Of a stretch of DNA of 64,000 bases, positions 1-10,985 are shown in pieces. The notes under the pieces are model-generated. The model saw nothing but the letters and a program-made list of their open reading frames with translations, ran no database searches and was not told the DNA's origin. Source of the stretch: Anodontia alba. Lineage: Eukaryota; Mollusca; Bivalvia; Lucinida; Lucinidae. The DNA lies in the NCBI GenBank assembly GCA_964016985.1, contig OZ024828.1:90492399-90556398 (forward strand), read 5' to 3'. Both the position numbers and the translations under genes were made by a program. Position 1 is the stretch's first letter. Every line of letters starts with the position of its first letter.

Positions 1-130
1 TAAGAGGGATTCTCACTTTGTTGTTTTTGGTGGGCGGGTTTATCCTAGCTGCAAGAATTTAGTGCTTACCAAATTATTCATAATATACCTGGATTTACCG
101 TATTAATCCCGAGTATTTGGGTAGATATGC

Positions 131-211
131 ATGAGCAAACAGTGTAGACCCAGATCAGACGCCGCAGAATGCGGCGTCTGATCAGGGTCTACACTGTTTT
201 TTTTTACTCAT
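131..211. repeat. F-family foldback hairpin
   Basis: Arms read AAACAGTGTAGACCCAGATC on the left and the complement on the right, meeting at a GACGCCGC/GCGGCGTC apex with a 5-nt loop. Short outer arms (ATGAG / CTCAT) extend the fold. Downstream TTCAAATTTTAGGATAAG (about 257-274) recurs beside other F copies, so this hairpin probably sits in a longer degenerate element. Confidence 0.8.
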
Positions 212-1996
212 CCTGCAATTTTAGAGACATTAATGAGTAGTGAAACTGACTTGTTCAAATTTTAGGATAAGTATGAGTGCGAATAATTTGGGTAAATATG
301 ACCCGCTGCAACTCATCCTTGTAGTAAGTGGTTTTATTAAGTGCACTGGTATTTTAAGACATCTTACTATCATGTGCTGCTTACTAATGCATTACATTTG
401 CATATTTGTAATTAGACAAGAGTGACGTTTCGTTGGTTTCCAAAATCGGCTTATTAAAGTAGTCACTGCCATAGGAATTGTTAAGAAGAATATTTGATGA
501 TAATTCTGGGCTTGTCATAACGTACGTTTTATGGAGAACTGGAGAAAACTGTCCTTGAATTATCATTCAATACTCCTCATCAAATCCACTGGTATAATTG
601 CTCACCCATGATGGCAACGTTTGTGTTATAATTCCCTATAATATAACAATGAGAACTGATCAATTTTATAAACAAATTAAGTGCATACATGCAAACAGAC
701 AGTCAGCAATTTGCTTGATTTAAGCTATTTAAGTCAAGTTTTAATTTTACATCGATTTCAGTACTCGACTGTGTTCATTACCATCGTAAAAAATATTCCC
801 AAAACTTACCACTTTACTCAATACACTGGCCAGATGCCCGCAAAAGTCCGCTGCTAGATATTTTCGAGTGCCTTTATCACAAGCTCGAGTATCATTTAGA
901 TTTAGATTTAGCTAGACTTGTCCAAATCCCTACATTTGTATTTGCCCTCCTTGTTATTGGAAATGTCTCTTTAAAGCAAATTATCATAACAGCACCTTTA
1001 GATTTTATCTCCGAATGTTCATTTCAGTAACATCACAATATAGATATAGGACTTGATTTCTTTATTAATATTTTTGATAATTATACAAAAAGGAAACCAA
1101 TGAACAGACTTGGGCAAGTCAGATTTAGCATTCAGATGAACAAAGGCCAGACTTTACCTTCCACTCGCGCAGTCTTCTGTTTTGAACAAAAGTCCTAAGA
1201 GAACCGCACTAATTTTTGCAAGGGAACTACAGTTTATTTATCGGGAATCACTCATTGTCCACAAACTTTCCTTTTTTTCTAGAAAAATATAGTTTGCTAC
1301 TTAGGGGCGGAGTCAGATGTAAATACCAAACGTACGTTTTTTTTGTTTTTTTTTTTTTTCGGGTTAAAATAAAATATATACATGCATTTTTAAATGTTGA
1401 TTTTTTTAGTATCTAAAAGCATGTTAAAGTCTGAAGTCAGTGTTTCCAAAAGTCTGACAAGAACCTTAACAGACGGTTGATAGTGAATAGTGAAATCCGA
1501 CTGATAATGGAAATTTTCAGCAGTGTTTGTGCAAAACGGTGCTAAAAATGACCTCACAAATAACTGTTGTATGACGCGCAACGCAAAATAAGGCCTTCTT
1601 TTTGTTTTCTGTGCAGTTTCTATACAATGCATGCATGCATTTTCGTATTCTTTTTTTGTGGGGATGGTAGAGGCCACATAATTACAAATTCAACAACCTA
1701 CGCTATGCACACGTTTTGTATTCTCTTTTGCATGCTTCTTAATTATACATTAGCAACAGACACCAGCTGTTTTATGCCCATTATCAATTTTGAGAACTGA
1801 TGTCACAAGATTTTCTATTAATTCACCATTTAGTTTAACAATTTCCTTAGCCAGGGGTGTCATTTAATGTCTAATTTCACAGATGTTAGACGCTTGCAGG
1901 CAGCTTCGGATCCTACGCATTTGTGAAATATTATAAATGATTGAAAAGGGATTTTTCGATGTCAGCGACAATGAGAGACTCCATGGGAAAAGGATC
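212..1996. other. No gene recognised
   Basis: AT-rich sequence without a convincing exon on either strand. Short open frames lack protein-like composition. A T-rich run lies at 1338-1360. The only repeat seen is a faint B2 relative at 482-580. Confidence 0.5.
482..580. repeat. Degenerate B2-type MITE remnant
   Basis: GAATATTTGATGATAATTCT on the left and a complementary GAATTATCATTCAATACTCC on the right flank an ATGGAGAACTGGAGAAAA segment. The same arms close the better-preserved element at 17155-17363. The palindromic core is lost here. Confidence 0.4.
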
Positions 1997-2006
1997 TTCG
2001 TGAGGG

Positions 2007-2072
2007 CGGGTGGCGAAGGCCCTGATCAGCCTGCGCATAAGCGCAGGCTGATCAGGGCCTTTGCTATCCGCA
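2007..2072. repeat. G-family foldback hairpin
   Basis: A perfect 21-bp stem (2016-2036 with 2041-2061) closes a 4-nt ATAA loop. The stem reads AAGGCCCTGATCAGCCTGCG on one arm, the signature of the G family. Confidence 0.85.
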
Positions 2073-3058
2073 CACAAGATTTTTCGACTCTGTTGACTAT
2101 ACATAAGGACGTTAAAGGCCATATCTCTCTGTTTTGATGCGCAAGTGACACGGACCATCGATGTTCCAGTATGCTTGGGGATCCCCTTATCTCATGTTCC
2201 GGTTCAAAATTGTTTGGTAACAATGGCTGCGATTTGTAATCGAAACTGAAAGAGCATCAGTGATCTAGATTTCGAATTTAGATTTGACGATAAACGCTTT
2301 CTCATTATAACTGTCAAAACTCTTATCTACCCAACCTAAATACTTCGGCTACGGGCGTTTCGGACAAAGACAGTTCGAACTACGACATTTCAGCCAGCGA
2401 AACTGTCATTGGCGGATATCTAGGCCGCCATCGTTTTATATATCTAAGTATGTAGTAATAGAAAATGTAGTCCTTGTCGACCGTGCACACTGTGGTACCA
2501 GTTGCAACTGCAGAAACGCGAGGAATTCACTATACATATTCTATATATAAAGAATTTTGTTTTTTGTTTTGTACGTGTTGTGATGAAATGTATTTCGCGA
2601 TCTACATAAAGAACTGAATTGAACAGATTTTTTTTTCTTGACTTGGGTTTTATGCCCCTTCATTCTACTCATTTACTACTCTAGAAAATTATTAGAAATA
2701 CAATACAATGTAATATGTATGTTGGCTGTCAGAATGGGGCTTCAAACCAGTGTATGTTAAGCTTAATATGGTGTACTTACAAAAGGCTGTTTATGGCAGG
2801 AGAGTGGGCTAAATCATGCCTTGAACTGCAAATTTCCTTTCCCTTCATGCTCTTAACGAACCAAACATAAACTATTATTGAAATTTAGACCAAAATAATC
2901 AGTTGAATTTCCATCCCTGAACTGTACATGTATTTAATATATTGACTTCAACAACCTTTTAAGTTCCATAAAAAGGAAAGGCATATAATTATTTTTCCTT
3001 CATGTAGTACCGTCAAGCACTGTTAATGCAAATCGTGTGGGATCGTTAGTGTAGGTAT
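2073..3058. other. No gene recognised
   Basis: Apparently unique AT-rich sequence. No exon with splice context, no tandem repeat and no strong inverted repeat was found. Confidence 0.5.
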
Positions 3059-3152
3059 CCTGCCTGAAAAGTCCGCGGCCGAAATCTCCGTGGACGAACT
3101 GCTAGGTCGAAATGTCCCAGACCGAAACGATCGTGGCCGAAATGAAGGTGGG
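3059..3152. repeat. Degenerate CCGAAAT short repeats
   Basis: The motif gCCGAAAt or gTCGAAAT recurs four times in about 90 bp (near 3078, 3107, 3122 and 3136), spaced by GTCC- or CGTGG-type linkers. It looks like a decayed short tandem array. No function is visible. Confidence 0.45.
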
Positions 3153-3328
3153 TGTCGCTTAGAACTTCTTTTTTTATTCTACTTCTGTATCTTACTTATA
3201 CATTTTCCTAGGTACACGTGTATTACTTAAGCTGATTAGCTAATAGCAGCTGCATTGCGGCATATTACATCATCACATTCTCCGGGTTTTTTTTTTTTTT
3301 TTTCTATCTTCAAGGTGAATGGATACAA

Positions 3329-3455
3329 TTTCAAGGAGGCAATTCAGTCAAAACTGAGTTTGCCTCCTTCTGAAAAGGGGTCCAATCTAAAAGCAAAGAA
3401 TTTGCTCCCCTCGAGAGCAAATTCTCTCCTTCTATAATAGATCCTCTTTTCAGAA
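3329..3455. repeat. H-family foldback element
   Basis: CTTCTGAAAAGGGGTC is mirrored by CTTTTCAGAAG, with AAAGAATTTGCTCCC / GAGCAAATTCT around a CTCGAG apex. An additional small inverted repeat, GGAGGCAATTCAGT / ACTGAGTTTGCCTCC, precedes it. Confidence 0.75.
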
Positions 3456-3954
3456 GGGCACTGGCGATCAGGAAATCAATCAGGAAGTCACAAAAATTGT
3501 CTCCCTTGTACAAAAATGGCGGAAAATCTACCAAATGTATCCAGCCGCCTTAAAAGTTAGTTTCTTGGCATGGGCGTTTTCCCATTCAAGTCAGTCATTA
3601 AGTTACTCTAGGCAATCATGTTCGAGAACTATTAAATTCAGACAGTCTACTACAACAAACCAGACTTCATTATCTTTTTATGCAAATGTAACATTTCCAG
3701 CGGGTTCGTTCTAAGAGTATTTCTATTGCTTGGTATTATATTCTGATTCTGAGTGGTGTTTTATACTCTGTTCTAAAGCTACTCATACATTATGTATTTA
3801 CTGACAAACTGACAGTAACCCTGCCATCGTCTATAATCTTAGCCTCGCTATTCCAAAATGGGTCAGGGGATGGGGGACGGGAGAAGCGCTCATCTGCAAA
3901 GTCCGATTAGGAACTGTATTATCCATTTATTACACAGGATCCATCGATTCCATA

Positions 3955-4022
3955 AACGGACAGCGAAGACCCGGATCAGCCTGTGCCGATGCGCAGGCTG
4001 ATCCGGGCCTTCCCTGTCCGTC
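3955..4022. repeat. G-family foldback hairpin
   Basis: ACGGACAGCGAAGACCCGGA pairs with TCCGGGCCTTCCCTGTCCGT. The apex is CAGCCTGTGC / GCGCAGGCTG. The arms carry GGATC where most copies have AGATC or TGATC, and the change is present on both arms. Confidence 0.8.
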
Positions 4023-4262
4023 TTATCCAAGAAGATACATTTTCCTGTGAGGCAGTCTAATTAGTTCGTATTTGCTGCTGCTAAGATGCCAAGAACATTT
4101 TAGACCTGACAACGGCATCTTAAACATAAGCGTTGTTCTGTCAATGAATTACTTCAACAAGTTTCGATGACTTTTCTTTCATCGCCTGTGTGCGCTTCGC
4201 TGCTGTTGCTGTTGTTGAATGAGAACTATTGTCATACAGGCTGATTCTTGTGACAATTCAAG

Positions 4263-4347
4263 TTTGTTTGTTTGTGCTGAGGTTTTACGGTCCAGACAAC
4301 ACAATGGGGTCATGTCGAGCGCGGTCAGTTTACCTAGCCACACGATT
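4263..4347 (-). mobile_element. S1 SINE, 3' end only
   Basis: The stretch from GTTTGTTTGTTTGTGCTGAG through GGGGTCATGTCGAGCGCGGT to CCTAGCCACACG matches the 3' ends of the longer S1 copies at 7108-7400 and 27600-27840. The head is missing, as expected for 5' truncation. Confidence 0.65.
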
Positions 4348-4424
4348 CAAGTACCAGATTACAGCAAAACAGACTAATCGCCATGTTGTTTTTCACCGCT
4401 AATGTGTTTTGCTGATATGCTTAC

Positions 4425-4426
<2 letters not shown>

Positions 4427-4461
<35 letters not shown>

Positions 4462-4490
4462 GATGTTGTTGTTGTTATTGTTGTTGTGTG
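4427..4490. repeat. (ATT)n then (GTT)n microsatellite
   Basis: About 11 ATT units run directly into a GTT-rich stretch. Confidence 0.9.
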
Positions 4491-4508
4491 TAATAAAATT
4501 GCCTCCGG

Positions 4509-4698
4509 CATAGCGATAGAAGCGGGGGTATCCACAGAATATTTTTCTTATTTCTCAACCAACAAATATGTTGTGGTACTCATTTGAAGCGCCACGCCGA
4601 GGCGCTTCTAATGAGTACCCACAACATATGTTTTTGTTGAGAAATAAGAAAGCTATCAGCATTTTTTGGATGAAAAAAGCGCCTTATCTGTTGCTATG
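4509..4698. mobile_element. B-family MITE
   Basis: Ends in CATAGCGATAGAAG and CTTATCTGTTGCTATG (imperfect terminal inverted repeats). The centre is a palindrome with GTGGTACTCATTTGAAGCGC and GCGCTTCTAATGAGTACCCA arms. One arm carries ATTTGAAG where the other implies ATTAGAAG, so the stem has begun to decay. Confidence 0.75.
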
Positions 4699-4919
4699 CT
4701 CTGGGCTAATTCCTGTCGGGTTAAACATACAAAATGTCACACTCGAACAACGCGGATCAGTCATCCCTCATTGTAAGTGGGCATATAAAGGTCCCAAATG
4801 TCAGAGGCAACGATCCCAAAATGACAATGGGCAAACACAGGCCCCAAATGTGAACAGGCAAACGAAGGCCTTAATGTCACCATGTCAAAATCAATACGTG
4901 CTGTATGACCAACAGCACA

Positions 4920-5192
4920 CTAACAAAAGCTTTCAAGACAGAGGCCATGACAAGTACTCGTTCTTTCATATTATTGCTACTTTATGAGGAGAAACAGATG
5001 GCCAAGAGTTCTTGCAAGAGCAGCTATCCCAACAATATACGAGTTACCTTATTTACTCTAATAAAAGCTTTCAAGAGGCCATGACAAGTACTCGGTTCTT
5101 TTACATTATTGCTTCTAATATTTTATGAGCAGAAACAAATGGCCTATAGTTCTTGCAACAACAGTTATCCCACATGCAAGGCTATTCGTGTT
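4920..5192. repeat. Twofold tandem duplication, unit ~138 bp
   Basis: AAAAGCTTTCAAGA...GAGGCCATGACAAGTACTCG starts both units (near 4924 and 5063), followed in each by TTATGAG.AGAAACA.ATGGCC and AGTTCTTGCAA. The copies differ by small indels. Confidence 0.75.
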
Positions 5193-5339
5193 ACCGTATT
5201 CACTCTAATAACAGCTAAACCGTATTCACTCTTATCGCTGGACACCTAATCTCCTTACCATAATTACAAATGCGAAATTTTAACAAATGCGAAGTCCATA
5301 TGATTAACTGTTGTTATGCTAAAACTGTTGCGACGGAAT

Positions 5340-5412
5340 GGCAAACAGTGCAGACCCAGATCAAAATGCTCCTAAGGAGCAGTTTGATCTGGGTCTACAC
5401 TGTTTGCTAAAG
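5340..5412. repeat. F-family hairpin, TGCTCC apex
   Basis: GGCAAACAGTGCAGACCCAG pairs with CTGGGTCTACACTGTTTGC. The apex reads CTCCTAAGGAG rather than the usual GACGCCGC/GCGGCGTC. Upstream ACCGTATTCACTC...GGACACC is the outer arm also seen near 8390 and 33550. Confidence 0.8.
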
Positions 5413-5582
5413 CCTGGCTGTTCGTATATCTTGGGTCAATACGACGGAGACCTGATTAATGCCAAAACTGCAGCCACAAATCGTAACAGAAAAAAAAAGA
5501 CTTTTGAATGAAAATTCATGTATTTTTAACGCAGATCGCTGTAGTTGGAAGCCGTTGTTAGGTAGATATTCTTAATTAATCT

Positions 5583-5794
5583 TTATCACTCTCTTGACTA
5601 ATTCAGCAGACGACAAAGTAATGATCTGTTTTCTTATTTTTAACATAAAACTGGCCTTGATAATTCAAGCAAGTTATCCTCCAAGAACACAATTTGCATG
5701 AAATGCCAAAGCCTATTTTCTGAGAAAAAATATATAAAAAAGGTTTCAAAATGTCATCTGCTGATTTTTTTTTACCCAGCATGCTGAGCGTTAA
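5583..5794. mobile_element. D-family MITE
   Basis: Left CAGCAGACGACAAAG mirrors right TGTCATCTGCTG. The right end reads TTACCCAGCATGCTGAGCGT and closes with TTAA at 5791-5794. The inner arms contain AATTTGCATGAAATGCCAAA and CCTATTTTCTGAGAAAAA. Confidence 0.7.
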
Positions 5795-6173
5795 GCATCC
5801 ATACTTAACCGAAAATCGAGACAACATCGTCTAATAAAGTCTAATAAAGTTATTACTTTGATAACGATATATCGATTGATCCACACCGGTATCTTTATAG
5901 AAAGAATAACAACAAAAATGATTAGCTTATAATAATATCTCGAGAGACGCCGAGTAATTTAATTCTCCGATCAGGACTCTAACAGCACCATTTATATCAG
6001 TCGAAGGCGATGCTGAAATGGCGCTGAAAATAATACGATGTACAGGACTGGACAACACGAATCAAAGCACTGACAGCACTGGTGGGTCGATTGTCTCCGA
6101 GTGTACGCTTGGACAATGGTCCTGAATGGGGATTTAAGAATTTTTAATTAACCCTTTATTACCTTTAATTAAA

Positions 6174-6270
6174 GCAAACAGTGCAGACCCTGATCAGACG
6201 CCGCGTTCTGCGGCGATGATCAGACGCCGCGTTCTGTAGCGTCTGATCTGGGTCTGCACTGTTTGCCAAT
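6174..6270. repeat. F hairpin with duplicated apex
   Basis: Lies inside the L element. The GATCAGACGCCGCGTTCTG segment occurs twice in a row (6193 and 6218), which lengthens one arm of the stem. Confidence 0.75.
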
Positions 6271-6423
6271 GTCCTAAATGTCCCAGTCCAGGTTTTACAG
6301 ATGACCCTCTGACGTCACAGTGACAAGAATAGCGCGGCTATAAATAACCGTTACCTGGATTTCGTCTCACGCGCGGTTTGATTACTTGGTCAATGATAAT
6401 CACGTGGACTACTGGCTTAAGAT

Positions 6424-6662
6424 TTTGATTGTGTTGGGGCCAACGACACGTTAACCCTTGTGGGTTATTTTCTGTCGTCTCCCAGAGAAAGGGAGAAACG
6501 AGACAGAAGAGATAGTAGAGGAGATGAAAGAGAGGGCCAGGGAAGAAAGAGGAACAAGAATGAAAGTGAAGAAACAGAAGAAATAAAAACATTCCCCCTC
6601 TACCTTACCTGCTACAAGGATAGCAAGCCTTGCCCAACTGTAAGCCAATATTAGTTGGACGC
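6424..6662 (-). mobile_element. S2 SINE copy
   Basis: Shares the GTCGTCTCCCAGAGAAAG, purine-rich GAGATGAAAGAGAGGG and CATTCCCCCTCTACC blocks, plus CTGTAAGCCAATATTAGTTG, with copies at 18419-18697 and 60249-60535. It lacks the distal GACACCTTCGCATC head. It sits inside an L element. Confidence 0.75.
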
Positions 6663-6749
6663 ACTACCTTAAAGGAATATGGCGTTTGTATACTGTGGCT
6701 CGACTGTAAAACAAGCGACCCAAAACAGTATAGAAGAGATCCAGACAGA

Positions 6750-7025
6750 CATTACGAAAACATGCCTATTCAAATATATTGAAAGTTTTACCACCAAAAT
6801 CTGAAATTTTCAGATAAAAATTCTGATATTTTTTTAATATTTCTCCTCAAAACATAGATCGTGGGTGCGCTTCAGAACCGCCTCGGCGGTTCTGAAGAGT
6901 ATCCACAATCTATGTATATGAGCAGAAATAAGAAAAATAATGTATACCCCTGTAAACCCCAGTTTTCAACTATATAAAAGTGGGATTTAAGGTGGTCAAA
7001 ATTATATAGGTATGTTTTCGTGATG
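6750..7025 (-). mobile_element. A-family MITE (copy 1)
   Basis: Termini are CATTACGAAAACATGCCTAT and TATGTTTTCGTGATG. The central palindrome around 6855-6925 has GGTGCGCTTCAGAACCGCCT and GGCGGTTCTGAAGAGTATCC arms. Asymmetric flanks (CAAATATATTGAAAG on one side, TATATAAAAGTGGG on the other) give the orientation. Confidence 0.85.
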
Positions 7026-7107
7026 AGACACAGTCACAGACCGTAGCCTACCAATAACAATGAAGCCTGCCGGAGTACACACTAAATATGTATAGTCAGT
7101 CTATTTC

Positions 7108-7400
7108 AGTTTGTTTGTGTTGAGGTGTTACGGCCCAGTCAACCCAATGGGGTCATGTCGAGCGCGGTCAATTTACCTAACCACACGTTTACTGGGCAGG
7201 CTTAGTCCTCTAAGCGGTTAACCAGTATTGTGCACATTCTTTCGCCAGAAACTGACAACTGCCCTTCTTGAATCAGCGGAAGGGAGAGAATGACCGTAGA
7301 AAATATTTCATGATCAATCTCTACGAAAGAATGTTGCTGACCTCGGCGGGGGTTGAACCCGCGACCTCATTTCAGTACTTTTACCTGACGTAGATTTTAG
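7108..7400 (-). mobile_element. S1 SINE with tRNA-like head
   Basis: Read on the minus strand, a T-arm-like hairpin (GCGGG stem, TTCAACC loop, CCCGC stem; 7346-7362) with an RNA polymerase III B-box match precedes a conserved body. The body includes TGATCATGAAATATTTTCTA, AGAAGGGCAGTTGTCAG and AGAATGTGCACAATACTGG. The end is an AACACAAACAAAC tail. A tRNA-derived SINE is the best explanation. The A box is not clear. Confidence 0.7.
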
Positions 7401-7593
7401 GTTAGTTTTATGAAATATGCAGTTCTCACTAAAACATATCTTAGCAAATACAGCCAAAAAGCACATAATATAGATACATGCTATTCTGGGATATTTCACT
7501 ATTAATCTTTATTAAGCGGCTAGACAATCCGTATTGTGGGCGAAGAGTCGACATTTTCTGGCTATTTATTTATTTATTTTTCTTTTCGGTTTC

Positions 7594-7872
7594 CATTACG
7601 AGAACAAGCCTATTCAAATATACTGAAAATTTTACCACCAAAAAAATGAAAGTTTACAGATGAAAAATTCTAAAATGTTACATATTTCTGCTCAAAAACA
7701 TAGATTAAGGGTACTCGTTAGAACCGCCTCAGCAAGGCGGTTCTAACGAGAACCCACAATCTATGTTTTGAGCAGAAATAAGAAAAATAATGTATACCCC
7801 TGTAAACCCCAGTTTTACTGTATAAAAGTGGGGTTTTAGGGGGTCAAATTATATAGGCATGTTTTCGTGATG
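7594..7872 (-). mobile_element. A-family MITE (copy 2)
   Basis: Termini CATTACGAGAACAAGCCTAT and GGCATGTTTTCGTGATG. The core has an AGCAAGGCGGTT apex, slightly longer than the usual CGCCGAGGCGG. Confidence 0.85.
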
Positions 7873-8375
7873 TATAGATCAAAATATAACCTTGTGCGGT
7901 GATCTGGGGCTTATGGTTACCAGCTGGAGTACGTCAAATAGAAAATCGTAACCAAAAGTCTCAGGTCACCGGAAAAAAATTATATTTTTAATGTTATAAG
8001 TGCGATGATCATGGTGTCTCTAGTCTATAATAAATGAACGACAAATGAATAAAATGCCACAAGGTGTTATGTTTAAATTGGACCCGTGCTCTCCTGTACA
8101 CTACTGTATTCACTGAACTATACCTAAGCTTTTTTTTAAAAAGCTAATCTTGTGCACATCCCAAAATCTAATCTTCACATGGTACCAGTGATGTATCTGT
8201 AAGTTTCATAGACCTAAATCTCTTTTTTATTAAAATATGACAATCTTAGGAGAATTGTGACCTTGAAAATGAGATCAAGACCCCTAAAATCCAATCAGCT
8301 CTTAGCGCCAATGTTATGCGTATTTTGTATATGCTCGAAGACACAACACGTTGGACTGACGTTCATTCAACCGTT
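7873..8375. other. No gene recognised
   Basis: AT-rich and apparently unique. No exon signal or repeat was found. Confidence 0.45.
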
Positions 8376-8530
8376 CTTACCCTAAATACATGTATTCGGA
8401 CACCTTATCTTCTTACCATATTTGTCCTAAAGATGGGCAGCGCCATTTTATTACCATATGAAGAGTTTGAATACTGCTATGTGAATGGCAAAAAGTGTAG
8501 ACCCTGATAAGACGCCGCAAAGTGAAAGTG
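8376..8530. repeat. Left half of a longer F-type element
   Basis: TTCGGACACCTTATCTTCTT, ACCATATTTGTCCTAAA and CATTTTATTACC precede a truncated F arm (AAAAGTGTAGACCCTGATAA, GACGCCGC). The same outer block is seen near 5220, 19440 and 33550. The right arm is absent. Confidence 0.55.
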
Positions 8531-8895
8531 CTCCGAACGCCTGTCTCTTATGATGGACAGGGATCAAGGCCAAAAAAAAATCGCAAATGCGTTGTATTAT
8601 ACCTGATTATTACAAAACTGCGAATATGGATTTAACAGGTTTTAATTCCAGACTTGAAAGGCTGAAGAAACAAGTTCTATACCGATCAATACAAGGCCAG
8701 ACTTTTTCAATAAAGCAAAATTGAGAAAATGAAAGCCAGTATAAATTTCAAAGCAGAATCTTATATTGATTAAAAGACTGGAAACGACTGACTGAACACT
8801 GAGCGGCAGATGTCATGGAAACAAAGGCGGAATCCTGCGAAAGTATCTTTTTGTTGTTGTCGTTGTTCGGTGGCACAAGACACATCTCCATATAT

Positions 8896-9159
8896 CATTA
8901 CGAAAACACGCCTATTCAAATCACTGAAAATTTTACCACCACAAAATGACAAATTTCTGATAAAAAATTCTGATATTTTTCATATTTCTGCTCAAAACAT
9001 AGATTGTGGATACTCGTTAGAACCGCCTCGCTGAGTACCCACAATCTATGTTTTTGAGCGGAAATAAGAAAAATAATGTATACCCCTGTAAACCCCAGTT
9101 TTACTATATAAAAGTGGGGTTTAAGGGGGTCAAAATTATATAGGCATGTTTTCGTGATG
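8896..9159 (-). mobile_element. A-family MITE (copy 3), core deletion
   Basis: Termini CATTACGAAAACACGCCTAT and GGCATGTTTTCGTGATG. Part of the right half of the core is missing: CCGCCTCG runs straight into CTGAGTACCCACAATC. Confidence 0.85.
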
Positions 9160-9197
9160 ACATGCAGAGTGGGATTACATTTGTCGTAATTCCATAT

Positions 9198-9838
9198 ACA
9201 GTAACACTTCAATCACTCGAACTCCGATGGCTCGTATACCATAGCTGATTATAATCCCTAAGAAATTCTTCCGATATCTCAGGAAAACATGCCTATGTAA
9301 TTTTCAAACCCCTCAAACCCCACTTTTATAATAGTAAAACTTGGGTTTACAGGGGTATACACTATTTTTCTTATTTGTGCTCAAAACATAGATTGTGGAT
9401 ACTCGTTAGAACCGTCTCGCCGAGGCGGTTCTAACGAGTACCCACAATCTATGTTTTGAGCAGAAATATGAAAAATATCAGGTTTTTTTATCTGAAAATT
9501 TTCAGTTTTTGGAGGTGAAATTTTCTATATATTTGAATAGGTGTGTTTTCGTAATGATCTCAGGAAAACAAATATTTAGGGATATTTTAAGGAACTTTTC
9601 TTATTTTATCATGGAGATGTATGTTTTGTGTGCTCATTAGAAATGCCTCAACGAGGCGATTCTAATGAGTACACTCAATTTACCATTACTTCTTAGAAGA
9701 TCGAAAAGATGTCCCTAAATGATCCCCCTTTGCCTCCTGATCCGGCGTTATGACTGACCCTCAGTGGCTCGAAGTATCCATGTTAAGAACAAATTTCCTT
9801 GATCCCAATAATGTTCGAGCCTTTGTAGTTTGACTACA
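9198..9838. mobile_element. E-family MITE split by an A element
   Basis: Starts ACAGTAACACTTCAATCACT and ends near CCTCAGTGGCTCGAAG. The central palindrome is TGTGCTCATTAGAAATGCCT / AGGCGATTCTAATGAGTACA. Comparison with the intact copy at 20052-20414 shows that an A element (9276-9556) interrupts its left half. Confidence 0.7.
9276..9556 (+). mobile_element. A-family MITE (copy 4), nested in E
   Basis: The right end is GTTTTCGTAATG. The left end has lost the CATCACG cap and begins at AAAACATGCC. ATCTCAGG flanks both sides (9277-9284 and 9557-9564), consistent with a target duplication or with repair at AAAACA microhomology. Confidence 0.75.
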
Positions 9839-9847
9839 GAGACTGCC

Positions 9848-9995
9848 TCAGGCCTTTCCTATCCGAACATTCAGATAAGGTCACCTCTTCTAACCTGAAT
9901 GTTCGGACAGAAAGGCCTGAGCAAACAGTGCAGATCTTGATCAAACTACTACTTTAAAAAAACTGGTCTGATCTGGATCCACACTGCTTGATTAG
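9848..9995. repeat. Inverted repeat plus F-family hairpin
   Basis: A 27-nt arm with CAGGCCTTTCCTATCCGAAC (9848-9874) is complemented at 9895-9920. An F hairpin follows directly (GAGCAAACAGTGCAGATC to GATCCACACTGCTTG) with a degenerate apex. Confidence 0.7.
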
Positions 9996-10074
9996 GCCTG
10001 CCTGTCCTAATATCTAAGAAGTCAGAACCTGGCATGACATAAGAATCGATTTCAAGAAAACGGGGATAGATACG

Positions 10075-10412
10075 AGTATAACCCGGGAACAGACTTCAAT
10101 GGCTCGAACATGGAAACTTGTTCGGGACATGGGTAGTTCGAGCCACTAAGGGTAAATCATAGGGCCAGGTTATGAGACAAACGGGAATAATTTAGATATA
10201 TCTTTCGATCTTCTGTGATATAATGGTATGTTGTGCGTACTCATTACAATCGCCTCGATGAGTACACACAATATACATTGTCGGATTAAATTTCCATTCC
10301 GAAATATTCGTTTTCTTTAGCTATCGCGAGAATTTCCTAGGGACTAAAAAAAGTTCGAATTAACCGCATTAAAATTTTCTGTACTACGTTTTTTTTTTAC
10401 CGTATGCAGGAA
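10075..10412. mobile_element. E-family MITE
   Basis: Has CAATGGCTCGAAC, GGTAGTTCGAGCCACTAAGG and, at the far end, AAAAGTTCGAATTAACCGC. The core palindrome (about 10235-10270) has partly collapsed by deletion. Confidence 0.65.
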
Positions 10413-10423
10413 CAGACTAGCCC

Positions 10424-10490
10424 GAGCAAACAGTTCAGACCCAGATCAGCGCAAAACGCGGCGTCTGATCAGGGTTACACTGTTTTCCAC
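10424..10490. repeat. F-family hairpin
   Basis: GAGCAAACAGTTCAGACCCA pairs with CAGGGTTACACTGTTT. The left apex has lost bases (CAGCGCAAAACGC). TTCAAATTTTAGGACAA, typical of the long F form, follows at about 10537. Confidence 0.7.
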
Positions 10491-10904
10491 TCACCAAACT
10501 GTTTCTAATACATCAACAGGTGCTAAAACAGAGTTCTTCAAATTTTAGGACAATATTTATGGTAAATCAGGAAGTCAATGTCACGTGTGAACAGTTAAGG
10601 CTCGGCTCAGCCTGTCTGCGAGTCTGAACAAGACTAGTTACTATGCAATCATCTACCGTAAAGTTGACACCGTGATCAGATTGCTCAGGCTGAACCTAAA
10701 GTGTCCACATATGCATTGAAATCTTTTCGCGTGACGAGGTTAATCATTTTTGGTGTCCACTGACCGCAAATAATTATTATATTCATAACAGGTTCGCAAT
10801 GAAACATGATAGCTTCAATAATACTGTAAAAAAAACAAACTTTAATTATTACAGAAATGAAAAATATTATGTTGGGCTCGCCATGCGAAAACGTATCTTC
10901 GGGC

Positions 10905-10985
10905 ATATGCGTACAGCGAATGCCCAGATCAGCCTGCTCATCCGCGCTGTCTGATCAAGGTCTTCACTCTGCTAGCAGAATCATT
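10905..10985. repeat. G-family hairpin, decayed
   Basis: GCCCAGATCAGCCTGCTCAT pairs imperfectly with TGTCTGATCAAGGTCTTCAC. Confidence 0.55.

Larger units (their letters stand above)
6059..6715. mobile_element. L-family element, interrupted by a SINE
   Basis: Aligns by eye with 11683-12068 across CTGACAGCACTGGTGGGT, an F hairpin, TGTCCCAGTCCAGGTTTTAC, CTCTGACGTCACAG, the CGCGCGGTTTGATTAC stretch and GGCGTTTGTATACT. The copy at 11.7 kb lacks the ~240 bp between 6424 and 6662, which is an S2 SINE, so this copy was split by the insertion. Confidence 0.7.

Noticed and set aside
6460..6654. Basic REREKRDRR-type peptides and their hydrophobic antisense frames
   Set aside because: They come from the purine-rich body of the S2 SINE (also at 18414-18686 and 60271-60535).
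8916..9212. Recurring peptides such as RTASPRRF, DCGYSLEPPR and HRLWVL in many open frames
   Set aside because: They look like a conserved domain but are translations of the A-family and B-family cores in different frames.
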